A stretch of DNA of 64,000 nt from Treponema succinifaciens DSM 2489 (GTDB lineage Bacteria > Spirochaetota > Spirochaetia > Treponematales > Treponemataceae). The DNA lies in assembly GCF_000195275.1 (NCBI RefSeq), contig NC_015385.1, positions 1,132,501 to 1,196,500 on the forward strand, in the 5' to 3' direction. Numbering within the stretch: position 1 is the stretch's first letter; each line of letters opens with the position of its first letter. Below the pieces are notes generated by a model that worked only from the letters and a program-made list of their open reading frames with translations, did no database searches and was not told the origin of the DNA. The position numbers and the translations under genes are program-made. Of this stretch, positions 20,298 to 27,437 are shown piece after piece.

Positions 20298-21622
20298 TAT
20301 TTTATTTCCTTTAAAACCAATTTCTTTTCTTCTGGCTTTTCTTCGCAAAAATCCAAGGCCGCCTCAAGCTGCTGTTTTCCGCTTTCAAGAGCGTCCGGGC
20401 TTTTTCCGTAGACTTCAAGAAGCTTTTCACCTTTCTTTACAAAGTCGCCCTGCCGCCTGCAAAAGATTATTCCAGAGTCCGCGTCCACTTTGTCTGACGA
20501 CTTGTTTCTGCCCACGCCAAGATTTATGCAGGCGATTCCTGTCTTGTACGCGTCAACTGTTAAAAATCCGTCTTGCTTTGCGAAGAGTTCCGACTTGAAC
20601 TTGGAGCGGCGTTTTCCCTGTTCGCCTAGAAGCTTGTCTGGATTTCCGCCCTGAGCCTTTACGTTTTCAAGGAATTTGCTTAATGCCTTTCCGCTTTTTA
20701 CAGCTTCCTTGCACTTGGCTATTCCGTCTTCTGTGTCTTTTGCCATTCCGCCGAAGACAGCCATTCTTGAGGCAAGCGCGTAAGTAAGCTCCATTACGTC
20801 GGCAGGGCCTTTTCCTTGCAGGCACTCAAGAGTTTCTTCTATTTCAAGATAGTTTCCCACTTTGAATCCAAGGGGAGAGTCCATTCTGGTTAGAAGCGCG
20901 CATGAGCTTTTTCCCATTGCCTGGGCTGTCTTTACAAGGAATGACGCAAGCTGCCCTGCATCCGACTCGCTTTTCATAAACGCGCCTTTTCCGCATTTTA
21001 CATCAAAAACAAGGGCATCGCTTCCTTCCGCGACTTTTTTTGAAAGAATGCTTGCCGTAATAAGCGGAACACTTTCAACAGTTCCTGTAACATCCCGAAG
21101 AGCGTACATTTTCTTGTCAGCCGGAACAATCTTTTCTGTCTGTCCCATCATGGCAAAGCCTGTTTTTTCAATAATCGAAGCGAACTGCTCCTCGTTAAGA
21201 TTTACGTTGTAGTCTTCTATTGACTCAAGCTTGTCTAAAGTTCCGCCTGTGTGTCCAAGGCCTCTGCCGCTCATCATGGGGATTTTTACGCCAAGAGACG
21301 CCACTATAGGAGCAAGCGGTAGGCTGATTTTGTCTCCCACGCCGCCAGTGGAATGCTTGTCCACAAAAGGCCCTTTAAGCCCCTTGAGTTTTTCAAGGTC
21401 GATTGTGTCGCCGGACCTGAGCATGCAGCCTGTTAAAATTCCTGTCTCCCCGAATGTCATTCCGCTGAAATAAACGGCCATAAGAAAAGCCGACATCTGG
21501 TAATCAGGAATTGAACCGTCAACATAGCCGTTTACAAGAAATTCTATTTCCTCTTGCGAAAGCTCCTGTCCTTTTTGGTTTCCAGTTCCACGCTTTTTAA
21601 TGATTATGTCCGCCGCACGCAT
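20297..21622 (-). CDS. Pyrimidine-nucleoside / thymidine phosphorylase
   Basis: 441 aa, nucleoside phosphorylase family II. It shows the signature GRGLGHTGGTLDKLESI, the phosphate-binding KHSTGGVGDK, and the C-terminal domain ending in a biotinyl-like fold. It cleaves thymidine or uridine with phosphate for salvage. The ATG at 21622 is chosen because ggagg lies 6 nt before it; the longer frame has no support. It heads a two-gene unit with recJ. deoA and pdp cannot be told apart by eye. Confidence 0.9.
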   Translation of the reverse strand: MRAADIIIKKRGTGNQKGQELSQEEIEFLVNGYVDGSIPDYQMSAFLMAVYFSGMTFGETGILTGCMLRSGDTIDLEKLKGLKGPFVDKHSTGGVGDKISLPLAPIVASLGVKIPMMSGRGLGHTGGTLDKLESIEDYNVNLNEEQFASIIEKTGFAMMGQTEKIVPADKKMYALRDVTGTVESVPLITASILSKKVAEGSDALVFDVKCGKGAFMKSESDAGQLASFLVKTAQAMGKSSCALLTRMDSPLGFKVGNYLEIEETLECLQGKGPADVMELTYALASRMAVFGGMAKDTEDGIAKCKEAVKSGKALSKFLENVKAQGGNPDKLLGEQGKRRSKFKSELFAKQDGFLTVDAYKTGIACINLGVGRNKSSDKVDADSGIIFCRRQGDFVKKGEKLLEVYGKSPDALESGKQQLEAALDFCEEKPEEKKLVLKEIK

Positions 21623-21720
21623 TTTGACCTCCGCTGTTAAGTGTTGTTTGCAGATATTATTATATCCAAAAAAGAAAAAAAAGTCATTTGCCCTGCCTCT
21701 GCACAACTACTTGGGCGTCT

Positions 21721-21895
21721 ATGAAATTAAGTTAAAATTAAAGTAAAATTAAGTTAAAAACAAAATGAAATCAAGTTAAAATTAAAACGAAATTAACTTA
21801 AAATCGAAATAAAATAAAGTTAAAATCAAAATGAAATTAAGTTGATTTTAGGATTGTTTTAACTTGATTTCTGAGTATTTTTAACTTAATATTAT
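21721..21895. repeat. Eight-copy array with exact 22-bp phasing
   Basis: A core AAGTT (or its complement AACTT) with flanking T/A tracts, e.g. ATTAAGTTAAAAT, recurs with central bases at 21731, 21753, 21775, 21797, 21819, 21841, 21863 and 21885, so every interval is exactly 22 bp. Left copies are mostly AAGTT and right copies AACTT. The array lies between the divergent phosphorylase and HU-like genes. It looks like a cooperative binding array or phased-bend DNA. Confidence 0.9.
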
Positions 21896-21975
21896 ATTGT
21901 AATAAAATTAATTTCACGATTTCACAAGCAGTGGAGAATGTCATTGCAGGCAGTATGTAAGAGAGTGGAGGCACT

Positions 21976-22698
21976 ATGATCAGCGTAAAGACAGTAGCTA
22001 ACAACACAGGACACGGCAAGACCGGGTTCTGCTTTCTAAGCACATCGGACACAGACGCAGGAATTGAGGAAATCGTAAAGGAAATGGTCAGGTATAATTC
22101 CACTCTTACCGAGGCGGACACCCGCGCGGCTCTTTCTGTTCTGGATGCGGTTGTGGAGCGGCTTCTTCAGGAAGGGTGCAAGGTGCGGCTTCCCTGGGTG
22201 GACTTGCAGCTTGCGGCTCACGGAACTGCCGAATCCATTTCAGAGAAGTTTTATAATAATAGGGGCGACAACAGGTTTGTCCTCAAGGCTTTGGTCAACA
22301 AGAAATTCGAGGCTAAGGCGGTGGAAAAAGTGTTCTACAAGACAAAGTCGTCCGTGGCGGAAATGGATCCTTCGATTTTCCAGGTCTTTTCAATCACTAA
22401 GGATGCTTCTTATTCTGGTGAGCGCGTTGTAAAGGCTGGAATGTGCTTTAGAATCTACGGAAAGAACCTTGGCTTTGACTTTGAGGATGAAAAGCAGGGC
22501 GTGTTCCTTGCATTGAAAGGCGACAGGAAAAAAGCCGTCAGAATCACAAGCTTTATAAGGCGCACTCAAAGGACAATCGACGCAATCCTGCCGCAGAACA
22601 TGGAAAAAGGTGTCTATACGGTTTCGTTTGTAAAGAAAAACGGCGAAGGCTCATATCCAGTTGCAAACACAACTGATGAAATAGAAGTGATTGAGTAA
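21976..22698 (+). CDS. HU-like DNA-binding protein with C-terminal Ig-like domain
   Basis: 240 aa. Residues ~1-125 follow the HU/IHF-like fold seen in a group of longer bacterial HU homologues (TEADTRAALSVLDAVVERLL for the helical part, RFVLKALVNKKFEAKAV for the beta arm). The C-terminal part (~130-240) resembles the Ig-like DUF4469-type extension (AGMCFRIYGKNLGFDFEDE). It is expected to bind DNA and shape the nucleoid. A gtggagg site precedes the ATG. The phased 22-bp array directly upstream may be its own target (inference). Confidence 0.75.
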   Translation: MISVKTVANNTGHGKTGFCFLSTSDTDAGIEEIVKEMVRYNSTLTEADTRAALSVLDAVVERLLQEGCKVRLPWVDLQLAAHGTAESISEKFYNNRGDNRFVLKALVNKKFEAKAVEKVFYKTKSSVAEMDPSIFQVFSITKDASYSGERVVKAGMCFRIYGKNLGFDFEDEKQGVFLALKGDRKKAVRITSFIRRTQRTIDAILPQNMEKGVYTVSFVKKNGEGSYPVANTTDEIEVIE

Positions 22699-22794
22699 CT
22701 AGGCTGAATGACTTGTTGCCTTGTCATTGCCGCGTTTGACATGGCAATCTATGTACATGGATTCCTGAATTCGCACTGGGAATGACAGTTTGCG

Positions 22795-23568
22795 CTACAG
22801 TATTCCGATTCCGCTTTTTAAGGTTTCAAGCTGCATTCCGCAGGCCTTTTCTATCATGCTGTACAAAAGACGCTTCATGTTGTATACGGATTCCGAGGGA
22901 ACAAGCAGTTTTCTTACTTGTCCGGGCGGAAGCTCGTTTATTGCGGTAAGGTAGGTGAGCGAGTCAAGGTCGATTCTAAAGTTCCCTTGTGTTCTGTTTT
23001 CCGGGGCGAAAGAAATGCAGTCGGCGCAGACAAATCCGTTTTGCCTTTCTATATAAGAGGCGTTATGCTCATGGCTTAAAAGTGAAGAGCCGCAGCCGCA
23101 GCAGGTTCTTGGTTCAGGCTGAAGCCCCAAAAGTCCAAGGTATCTCCAGACAAAGCGCAGAATTCCAAGCCGGGCTTCGTTTTCATCCACGCTGTCTATT
23201 CCGTCAAGAAAGGCGCACAGAAGGACAAAGGCTTTTTCCGTTTCTCCGGCGCACTTTGTCTTTAGCACAAGCTCGCAGGCAAATGATGCCGCCCAGGATT
23301 TTAAAAGGCTTGTCCTGAACGAAAGGTGGCAGTTTTGCGCGTCAAAGTCGGTTATTTTTATTGAATTGCGGGATTCGTCGCTGTATATATAGAGAATTCC
23401 TGAATAAAACGGCTGGACAAGGGATTTTAGGCGGCTTTTAGGTCCTCCGTAGAGCATTGCGTTGAAAATTCCGTTTTCCGCAGAAATTACTTTTACAAGC
23501 CTGTTGTTTTCCCCGGATTCTTTTAGTGAAAGGATTACAGATTTCATTCTCTTGTTCCGCTCTGCCAT
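22795..23568 (-). CDS. recO: DNA repair protein RecO
   Basis: 257 aa. An N-terminal OB-fold (VILSLKESGENNRLVKVISAENG) is followed by a helical domain with a four-Cys zinc site (CCGCGSS ... FVCADC, ~160-185). It loads RecA with RecR in gap repair. It marks the right end of the conserved block; the accessory island begins immediately upstream of it. A stretch at 22730-22790 after its stop contains a dispersed-looking repeat. Confidence 0.88.
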   Translation of the reverse strand: MAERNKRMKSVILSLKESGENNRLVKVISAENGIFNAMLYGGPKSRLKSLVQPFYSGILYIYSDESRNSIKITDFDAQNCHLSFRTSLLKSWAASFACELVLKTKCAGETEKAFVLLCAFLDGIDSVDENEARLGILRFVWRYLGLLGLQPEPRTCCGCGSSLLSHEHNASYIERQNGFVCADCISFAPENRTQGNFRIDLDSLTYLTAINELPPGQVRKLLVPSESVYNMKRLLYSMIEKACGMQLETLKSGIGIL

Positions 23569-23637
23569 GCGCCTATAATATCAGCGCGGGAAATGCTTGG
23601 CAAGACTTGTGAAAATGCGACGGATTTTCTGCAAAAT

Positions 23638-23833
23638 CAGGGCAAATGCATTATAGCCTACTTCAACTTCTACAACACGGCGAGGTTTCATCAGTCGCTG
23701 GATTACAATGTACCTGATGAAATACATGATCCAGAGCATTATTTTTGTAAACAGGTTTTTGCAACTAATATCATAAAAAAAAGCAGGATAGCATTGACTA
23801 TTCAAATTTTCGACCTTTATTTGATGAGTTAAG
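23638..23833 (+). pseudogene. Remnant of an IS3-family transposase C-terminus
   Basis: The reading frame contains YFNFYNTARFHQSLDYNVPDEIH, recognisable as the end of IS3-family (OrfB) transposases, where NxxRxHQSLGYxTPxE is typical. Nothing of the catalytic DDE core remains, and the rest of the frame is unlike the family. It is therefore a fossil fragment about 100 bp long at the island edge. Confidence 0.65.
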
Positions 23834-23861
23834 TCTGTATTTATAATATTCTCAGGCTAAA

Positions 23862-24063
23862 TTATGCCACATCCCGAGCATTCATATTGATATTCCGTAC
23901 AACATCAAAAATCCTGTTCTGAGCTTCTTTTCCAAAGAGTGTGAAGAACTTCGGACAGTCGAATGGGGCACGGCCTTTCATGAGGGCATCCATATTAATT
24001 TCGCCTTGTTCAACTATGATGTTAATTAGGCGTTGAACAAATTCAATCTGCATGCTGTTCATG
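23862..24063 (-). pseudogene. C-terminal fragment of a third type I restriction HsdR
   Basis: About 65 codons up to the stop. The text EFVQRLINIIVEQGEIN, then APFDCPKFFTLFG, then RIFDVVRNINMNA matches the C-terminal helical end of EcoKI-type HsdR. It is cut on its 5' side exactly by the left end of the ISAs1 element at 24064, and the first codons of the frame come from the IS terminal repeat. The rest of the gene is not beyond the IS, so DNA has been lost. It is not identical to either intact HsdR of the window. Confidence 0.65.
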
Positions 24064-25342
24064 CAGGGCAAACGCATGTAAAAACACTTTCTGATAAAAT
24101 TACAGAAAGTGTGAAATTTTAAAGGAGCCTTAAAACCGTTTGGCGGAACTGGCGGTTTTCCCGAAACCAGATCGTGCGCTTGCTTAAACTGTCCTGTTTT
24201 TTATTCTCCGGTTTTTCTGCTTGGCGTAAGATATTTAATGCAAGCCGGCGCATAACTGTCATGTTTTCCGGACTATGATCCTTTCGGTGCCTTTTGTAGT
24301 CCTCATTGAAAGTCATATCAAGACACCAGTGAAGGCGGTTTTCAATTCCCCAGTGTAGTCGAATTGATTTTTTCACAAGTTCAATGTTATCAAGTGAAGT
24401 TAGAAAAAACCTGATGTCTGTGGAAGTTTTTCCATTTACAGTCCGTTCTTCCCGTGCCATGGCAACAGCCTTAAGTCCCGGCCACTCATCTTTATTCTCC
24501 AGCCACGACAGGTTCGTGCAGAGGTAATACTGCCTGTTTTCAATTCGTCCATGGTCAGGATTACATTCCTTTTCGCTTTTTATAACTCCGTATTTTGCAA
24601 GCTCCTTTTCATCCATAGAGAAAAAGTCTTTTACGGCTTCGTGTGTCGTGCTTTGATTTCCTTTCAAAGAAAGAACATAGTCTGCTTTTTTTTCCTTAAT
24701 TTTCTCGCAGATTTTTTTCTGGCAGCCCATTGCATCGATTGTGATTATCATTCCCCTTATATCAATCAGTTCCAGAAGCTCAGGAATTGCAGTGATTTCA
24801 TTTGACTTTTCATCTGTCTTTACCTGCCCAAGAATGAGGGACAGTTCATCTGCCCATGCACTTACAATGTGAATTCCCTTTGCTCCCGTGACCTTGTTTG
24901 AGCCGCACATCGTCTTTCCGTCGATGGCAACAATTGTTCTGTCCGGTTCAATTTTTACTTTCTCGTAAATTCCATGAGCCCACTTTATAAAAACTTTCTC
25001 GATTTTATCTGCGTTCACATTTCTGAAAACCCGGAGAATTGTGTCGGCACTTGGCGGACCGAACTCAAACTTCACCAGCCCCTTGATGGACTCTTCCGCT
25101 TCCTCCGCCCATTCAGCTATGTGCTCAATGTCCTTGATGCCGCTTAGCAGCCCGAACAAAACCAGCAGGAAAATATCAGCCAGTTCAAACTTCCTGCACC
25201 TTTTTACTCTAAAATCGTCTATTTCTTCCAGACTTTCTCTTAAAAGCATAATTCCACCCAAGGGGAAGTTCACCATTTTGTGCATTTTTTAAATAGTAGT
25301 TTAGAGATTTAAAACAAAAAATTTTTACATGCGTTTGCCCTG
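24064..25342 (-). mobile_element. ISAs1-family insertion sequence
   Basis: A 1279-bp element with perfect 21-bp terminal inverted repeats at 24064-24084 (cagggcaaacgcatgtaaa...) and 25322-25342, enclosing one transposase gene. No target-site duplication is visible: the 10 bases on the left (gctgttcatg) and right (ataagatggt) differ. Together with the missing hsdR half this points to a deletion or recombination at the IS after insertion. Confidence 0.92.
24119..25249 (-). CDS. ISAs1-family transposase
   Basis: Related to the E. coli H-repeat proteins. The DDE core is complete: first Asp in VAIDGKT, second Asp in ITIDAMGCQ, Glu in GIENRLHW with DMTFNED following. The N-terminus LLRESLEEIDDFRVKRCRK is typical. 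The start at 25249 has gggtgg 5 nt upstream; an in-frame ATG at 25285 would add 12 residues. No frameshift is seen, so the element may be active. Confidence 0.92.
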   Translation of the reverse strand: MLLRESLEEIDDFRVKRCRKFELADIFLLVLFGLLSGIKDIEHIAEWAEEAEESIKGLVKFEFGPPSADTILRVFRNVNADKIEKVFIKWAHGIYEKVKIEPDRTIVAIDGKTMCGSNKVTGAKGIHIVSAWADELSLILGQVKTDEKSNEITAIPELLELIDIRGMIITIDAMGCQKKICEKIKEKKADYVLSLKGNQSTTHEAVKDFFSMDEKELAKYGVIKSEKECNPDHGRIENRQYYLCTNLSWLENKDEWPGLKAVAMAREERTVNGKTSTDIRFFLTSLDNIELVKKSIRLHWGIENRLHWCLDMTFNEDYKRHRKDHSPENMTVMRRLALNILRQAEKPENKKQDSLSKRTIWFRENRQFRQTVLRLL

Positions 25343-25375
25343 ATAAGATGGTAATTATATTCGAAGTTGACACTT

Positions 25376-26290
25376 TTACTGCTCTTTAAGTTTTTCAATA
25401 AACCTTGTCAGTTTTACACTTGCTGCAGATTTCGTAATTCCATATTTCTGGCCAATATCCTGCTGAGTAGGAAGTATGAAGTTGATGTTATTGAAAAAAG
25501 AGTCAATCATATCTTTACAGACAAATTGAGGCAGTTTCAGAGTCTCAATTACAGTTTCTGATACTGTATTTTTCTTAAAATCCGTAAGAAGTTCTCTTGT
25601 TAGTAATTCTGAAAGAATTGGCCGTGCGTCTTCCTTTTGTTTTAACCATAGAGCATCTATCGCTTTGAATTGTTCTTGCAACTGTTCAATAGAATTTTGT
25701 ATTTCTGCAGTATCGCTTGATTTTGAAGAATCGAGATATTTATCAACAACACAATATTCTTCATCATTTTTAGATTGCATAAAAAGTGAAACAGACTGTT
25801 TAGGAAATAAATACTCTTCCAAATCTTTATGGTCAAAACCTAGATAGGAAACTGCATATTCTATAAACTCATTTTTATCTTCATTCCTAAAAGTAATGAA
25901 TTGTTTATATGCTTTATTGATAGTTTTTCTTTTTCTGTCTTCCGTGTCCGAGATATGCATTCCCGATTTCAATTCAAATGACTCTGTGTCAACATTTCCT
26001 TTTAATACCTTTATAATAGAAGAATATGTTAATTTACAGAAATCTTCTGAGGCTTTATTAGAGTAATTATTTAGACAGTACACAACTTTCTTTACAATGA
26101 GATCAGACTGTTCTTTCATTTCATCAGAAATAGATTTTGTTTTTTGGATAATACGCCAGAACTGGATGACTATTTTATCTTTTGTCTGTTCTATCAAAGA
26201 ATCATTATTATCTTGAGAAAGAGCTTCTTTGTATGTCTCAAATAATTTTGCAGCTTTTGCAAAATCATTATCCAGATGATTTATATCCAT
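25376..26290 (-). CDS. Sigma-factor-like protein with C-terminal HTH
   Basis: 304 aa, highly charged and helical. The last ~35 residues (TQQDIGQKYGITKSAASVKL) read as a sigma-70 region-4-type helix-turn-helix. A central stretch (~90-150, KRKTINKAYKQF) could be a degenerate region 2, but the promoter-melting signature is not clear. It is the third gene of an operon with a CARF-like protein; its ribosome site aaagga lies inside the end of that gene. It may be an alternative sigma factor or a transcriptional regulator. The assignment rests on the HTH and context. Confidence 0.5.
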   Translation of the reverse strand: MDINHLDNDFAKAAKLFETYKEALSQDNNDSLIEQTKDKIVIQFWRIIQKTKSISDEMKEQSDLIVKKVVYCLNNYSNKASEDFCKLTYSSIIKVLKGNVDTESFELKSGMHISDTEDRKRKTINKAYKQFITFRNEDKNEFIEYAVSYLGFDHKDLEEYLFPKQSVSLFMQSKNDEEYCVVDKYLDSSKSSDTAEIQNSIEQLQEQFKAIDALWLKQKEDARPILSELLTRELLTDFKKNTVSETVIETLKLPQFVCKDMIDSFFNNINFILPTQQDIGQKYGITKSAASVKLTRFIEKLKEQ

Positions 26291-26299
26291 AATATATTT

Positions 26300-26929
26300 T
26301 TAGTCCTTTAATAAAGCTTCAACAGATGCAATTGCTTTTTCACCATTTGTACATTCAATTGTGTTTGTAAAACTATTCAACATATACAAAGGTGTATAAT
26401 CACAGATTAATTGTGTTCCTTCTACGAGGATATTGTTCTTAAATTCAGCTTTCATATAAATTACATTACCAATTGAGCAATCAAAGAATTTTTCTCCAAA
26501 TTGCATAGCTGTAAAAATTAATAATGGTAATGATTTGGGGCCGAAAGTAATATCTGCAGAAACTTCAATATCGGGTTCGAGGTTTTTAATTAATTTTAAA
26601 TAGATTTCATTTAAGCCCTTTTTAGAAACTAGAAAATCTGAAGGGATGATTTCATATGTTATTTTTGCTCCAATTGAATTGCTGGTGTTAATTTCATTAA
26701 GTTCATCCATAAATAGTTGAGCATTCTTTGTTCCAGCTTTATCTCCTGCTCTTGTTTCAAGTAAAACTACTTTGATTTCATCATCTTTTTTCATTGTTCT
26801 TGCAAGAACAGAATTGATTGCATAATAAAGTTCTCCAGGATATTCAATGAAAGAATTCCCATCTACAGGGTAGTGCCTTTTTAGCATATCATCTGCCAGC
26901 ATCAATGTTACAAAAACAATCTTTTTCAT
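26300..26929 (-). CDS. CARF-like protein (Csx/TM1812-type fold), stand-alone
   Basis: 209 aa. The N-terminal strand KKIVFVTLMLADD, the region VVLLETRAGD, and especially ADITFGPKSLPLLIF (~145) match the layout of TM1812/Csx-type CRISPR-associated Rossmann-fold proteins, whose signature is DITHGFRSLP. Such domains bind cyclic oligonucleotides. No effector nuclease domain is attached and no CRISPR array or cas gene is in the window. The operon partner downstream is sigma-like, reminiscent of RtcR-type coupling of CARF to transcription. The family call is by eye. Confidence 0.5.
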   Translation of the reverse strand: MKKIVFVTLMLADDMLKRHYPVDGNSFIEYPGELYYAINSVLARTMKKDDEIKVVLLETRAGDKAGTKNAQLFMDELNEINTSNSIGAKITYEIIPSDFLVSKKGLNEIYLKLIKNLEPDIEVSADITFGPKSLPLLIFTAMQFGEKFFDCSIGNVIYMKAEFKNNILVEGTQLICDYTPLYMLNSFTNTIECTNGEKAIASVEALLKD

Positions 26930-26941
26930 ATTTCAAGCTCC

Positions 26942-27355
26942 TTAAGCAGCGTAATAGTCTACGTATTTTCTGTTTTTATAGGATTCATAAGCTGGATCCA
27001 TGTTATAGGCATTTCTTAACGAATGCTTCTTGGCATATTTCTTAGATTCTTCTGAAACCCAATCTTCAACAAATATGTTATCAGCAATTTCAGCCATATA
27101 CATTCTTTGTTCCTGAACTGTTTCACAGGTGTAATAATGAATCTTATGATTCAGTTCTCTTCCTGCTTCAAAAATAATGCTATTTATTTCTGTTACCGAA
27201 AGAATAGCATCCTTCTGATCATGTTTTACTCTAGGGCGTTCACGCGCCAGGCGGGCAGCTTCTTTGCCATTATTAGCTTTAAAGAATAAAGTACCTTTGT
27301 AGTAATTATTATTTCCAACATGTCCACATTTTGCAGTTACCATAAAGTATTTCAT
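26942..27355 (-). CDS. Small conserved protein of unknown function, first gene of CARF operon
   Basis: 137 aa starting MKYFMVTAKCGHVG. It contains a Cys/His-bearing N-terminal strand, the basic segment ARLARERPRVKHDQKDA and a Tyr-rich C-terminus. I do not recognise a function. The start at 27355 is set by aaaggag 8-9 nt upstream; the longer frame from 27412 would include promoter DNA. The CARF-like gene follows 12 nt after its stop with its own ggag site. The 42-bp shared promoter element lies 25 nt upstream. Confidence 0.7.
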   Translation of the reverse strand: MKYFMVTAKCGHVGNNNYYKGTLFFKANNGKEAARLARERPRVKHDQKDAILSVTEINSIIFEAGRELNHKIHYYTCETVQEQRMYMAEIADNIFVEDWVSEESKKYAKKHSLRNAYNMDPAYESYKNRKYVDYYAA

Positions 27356-27380
27356 AATCAAATCTCCTTTTATCTTTCGT

Positions 27381-27422
27381 TCTTGATATAAAGAAGATGG
27401 TGATTCTTGCAAAAGTTGACAA
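27381..27422 (-). promoter_or_regulatory. Shared 42-bp promoter element, copy P1 (CARF operon)
   Basis: On the minus strand it reads TTGTCAACTTTT, 8 nt, CACC, 2 nt, CTTCTT, then TATATCAAGA. It ends 25 nt before the start codon at 27355. The same blocks with the same spacing occur at 39423-39464 and 40924-40965. Confidence 0.8.
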
Positions 27423-27437
27423 AATTAATAAAAAAAA

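Noticed and set aside
21721-21895. Regular repeats that might be a CRISPR array
   Set aside because: Period is only 22 bp with no separate unique spacers and no cas genes; the core is 5-12 bp with drift between. It fits a protein-binding or bend array better.
26300-26929. CARF-like protein as evidence of a CRISPR-Cas locus
   Set aside because: No repeat array, Cas nuclease or adaptation gene is in the window; the protein stands alone with a sigma-like partner.
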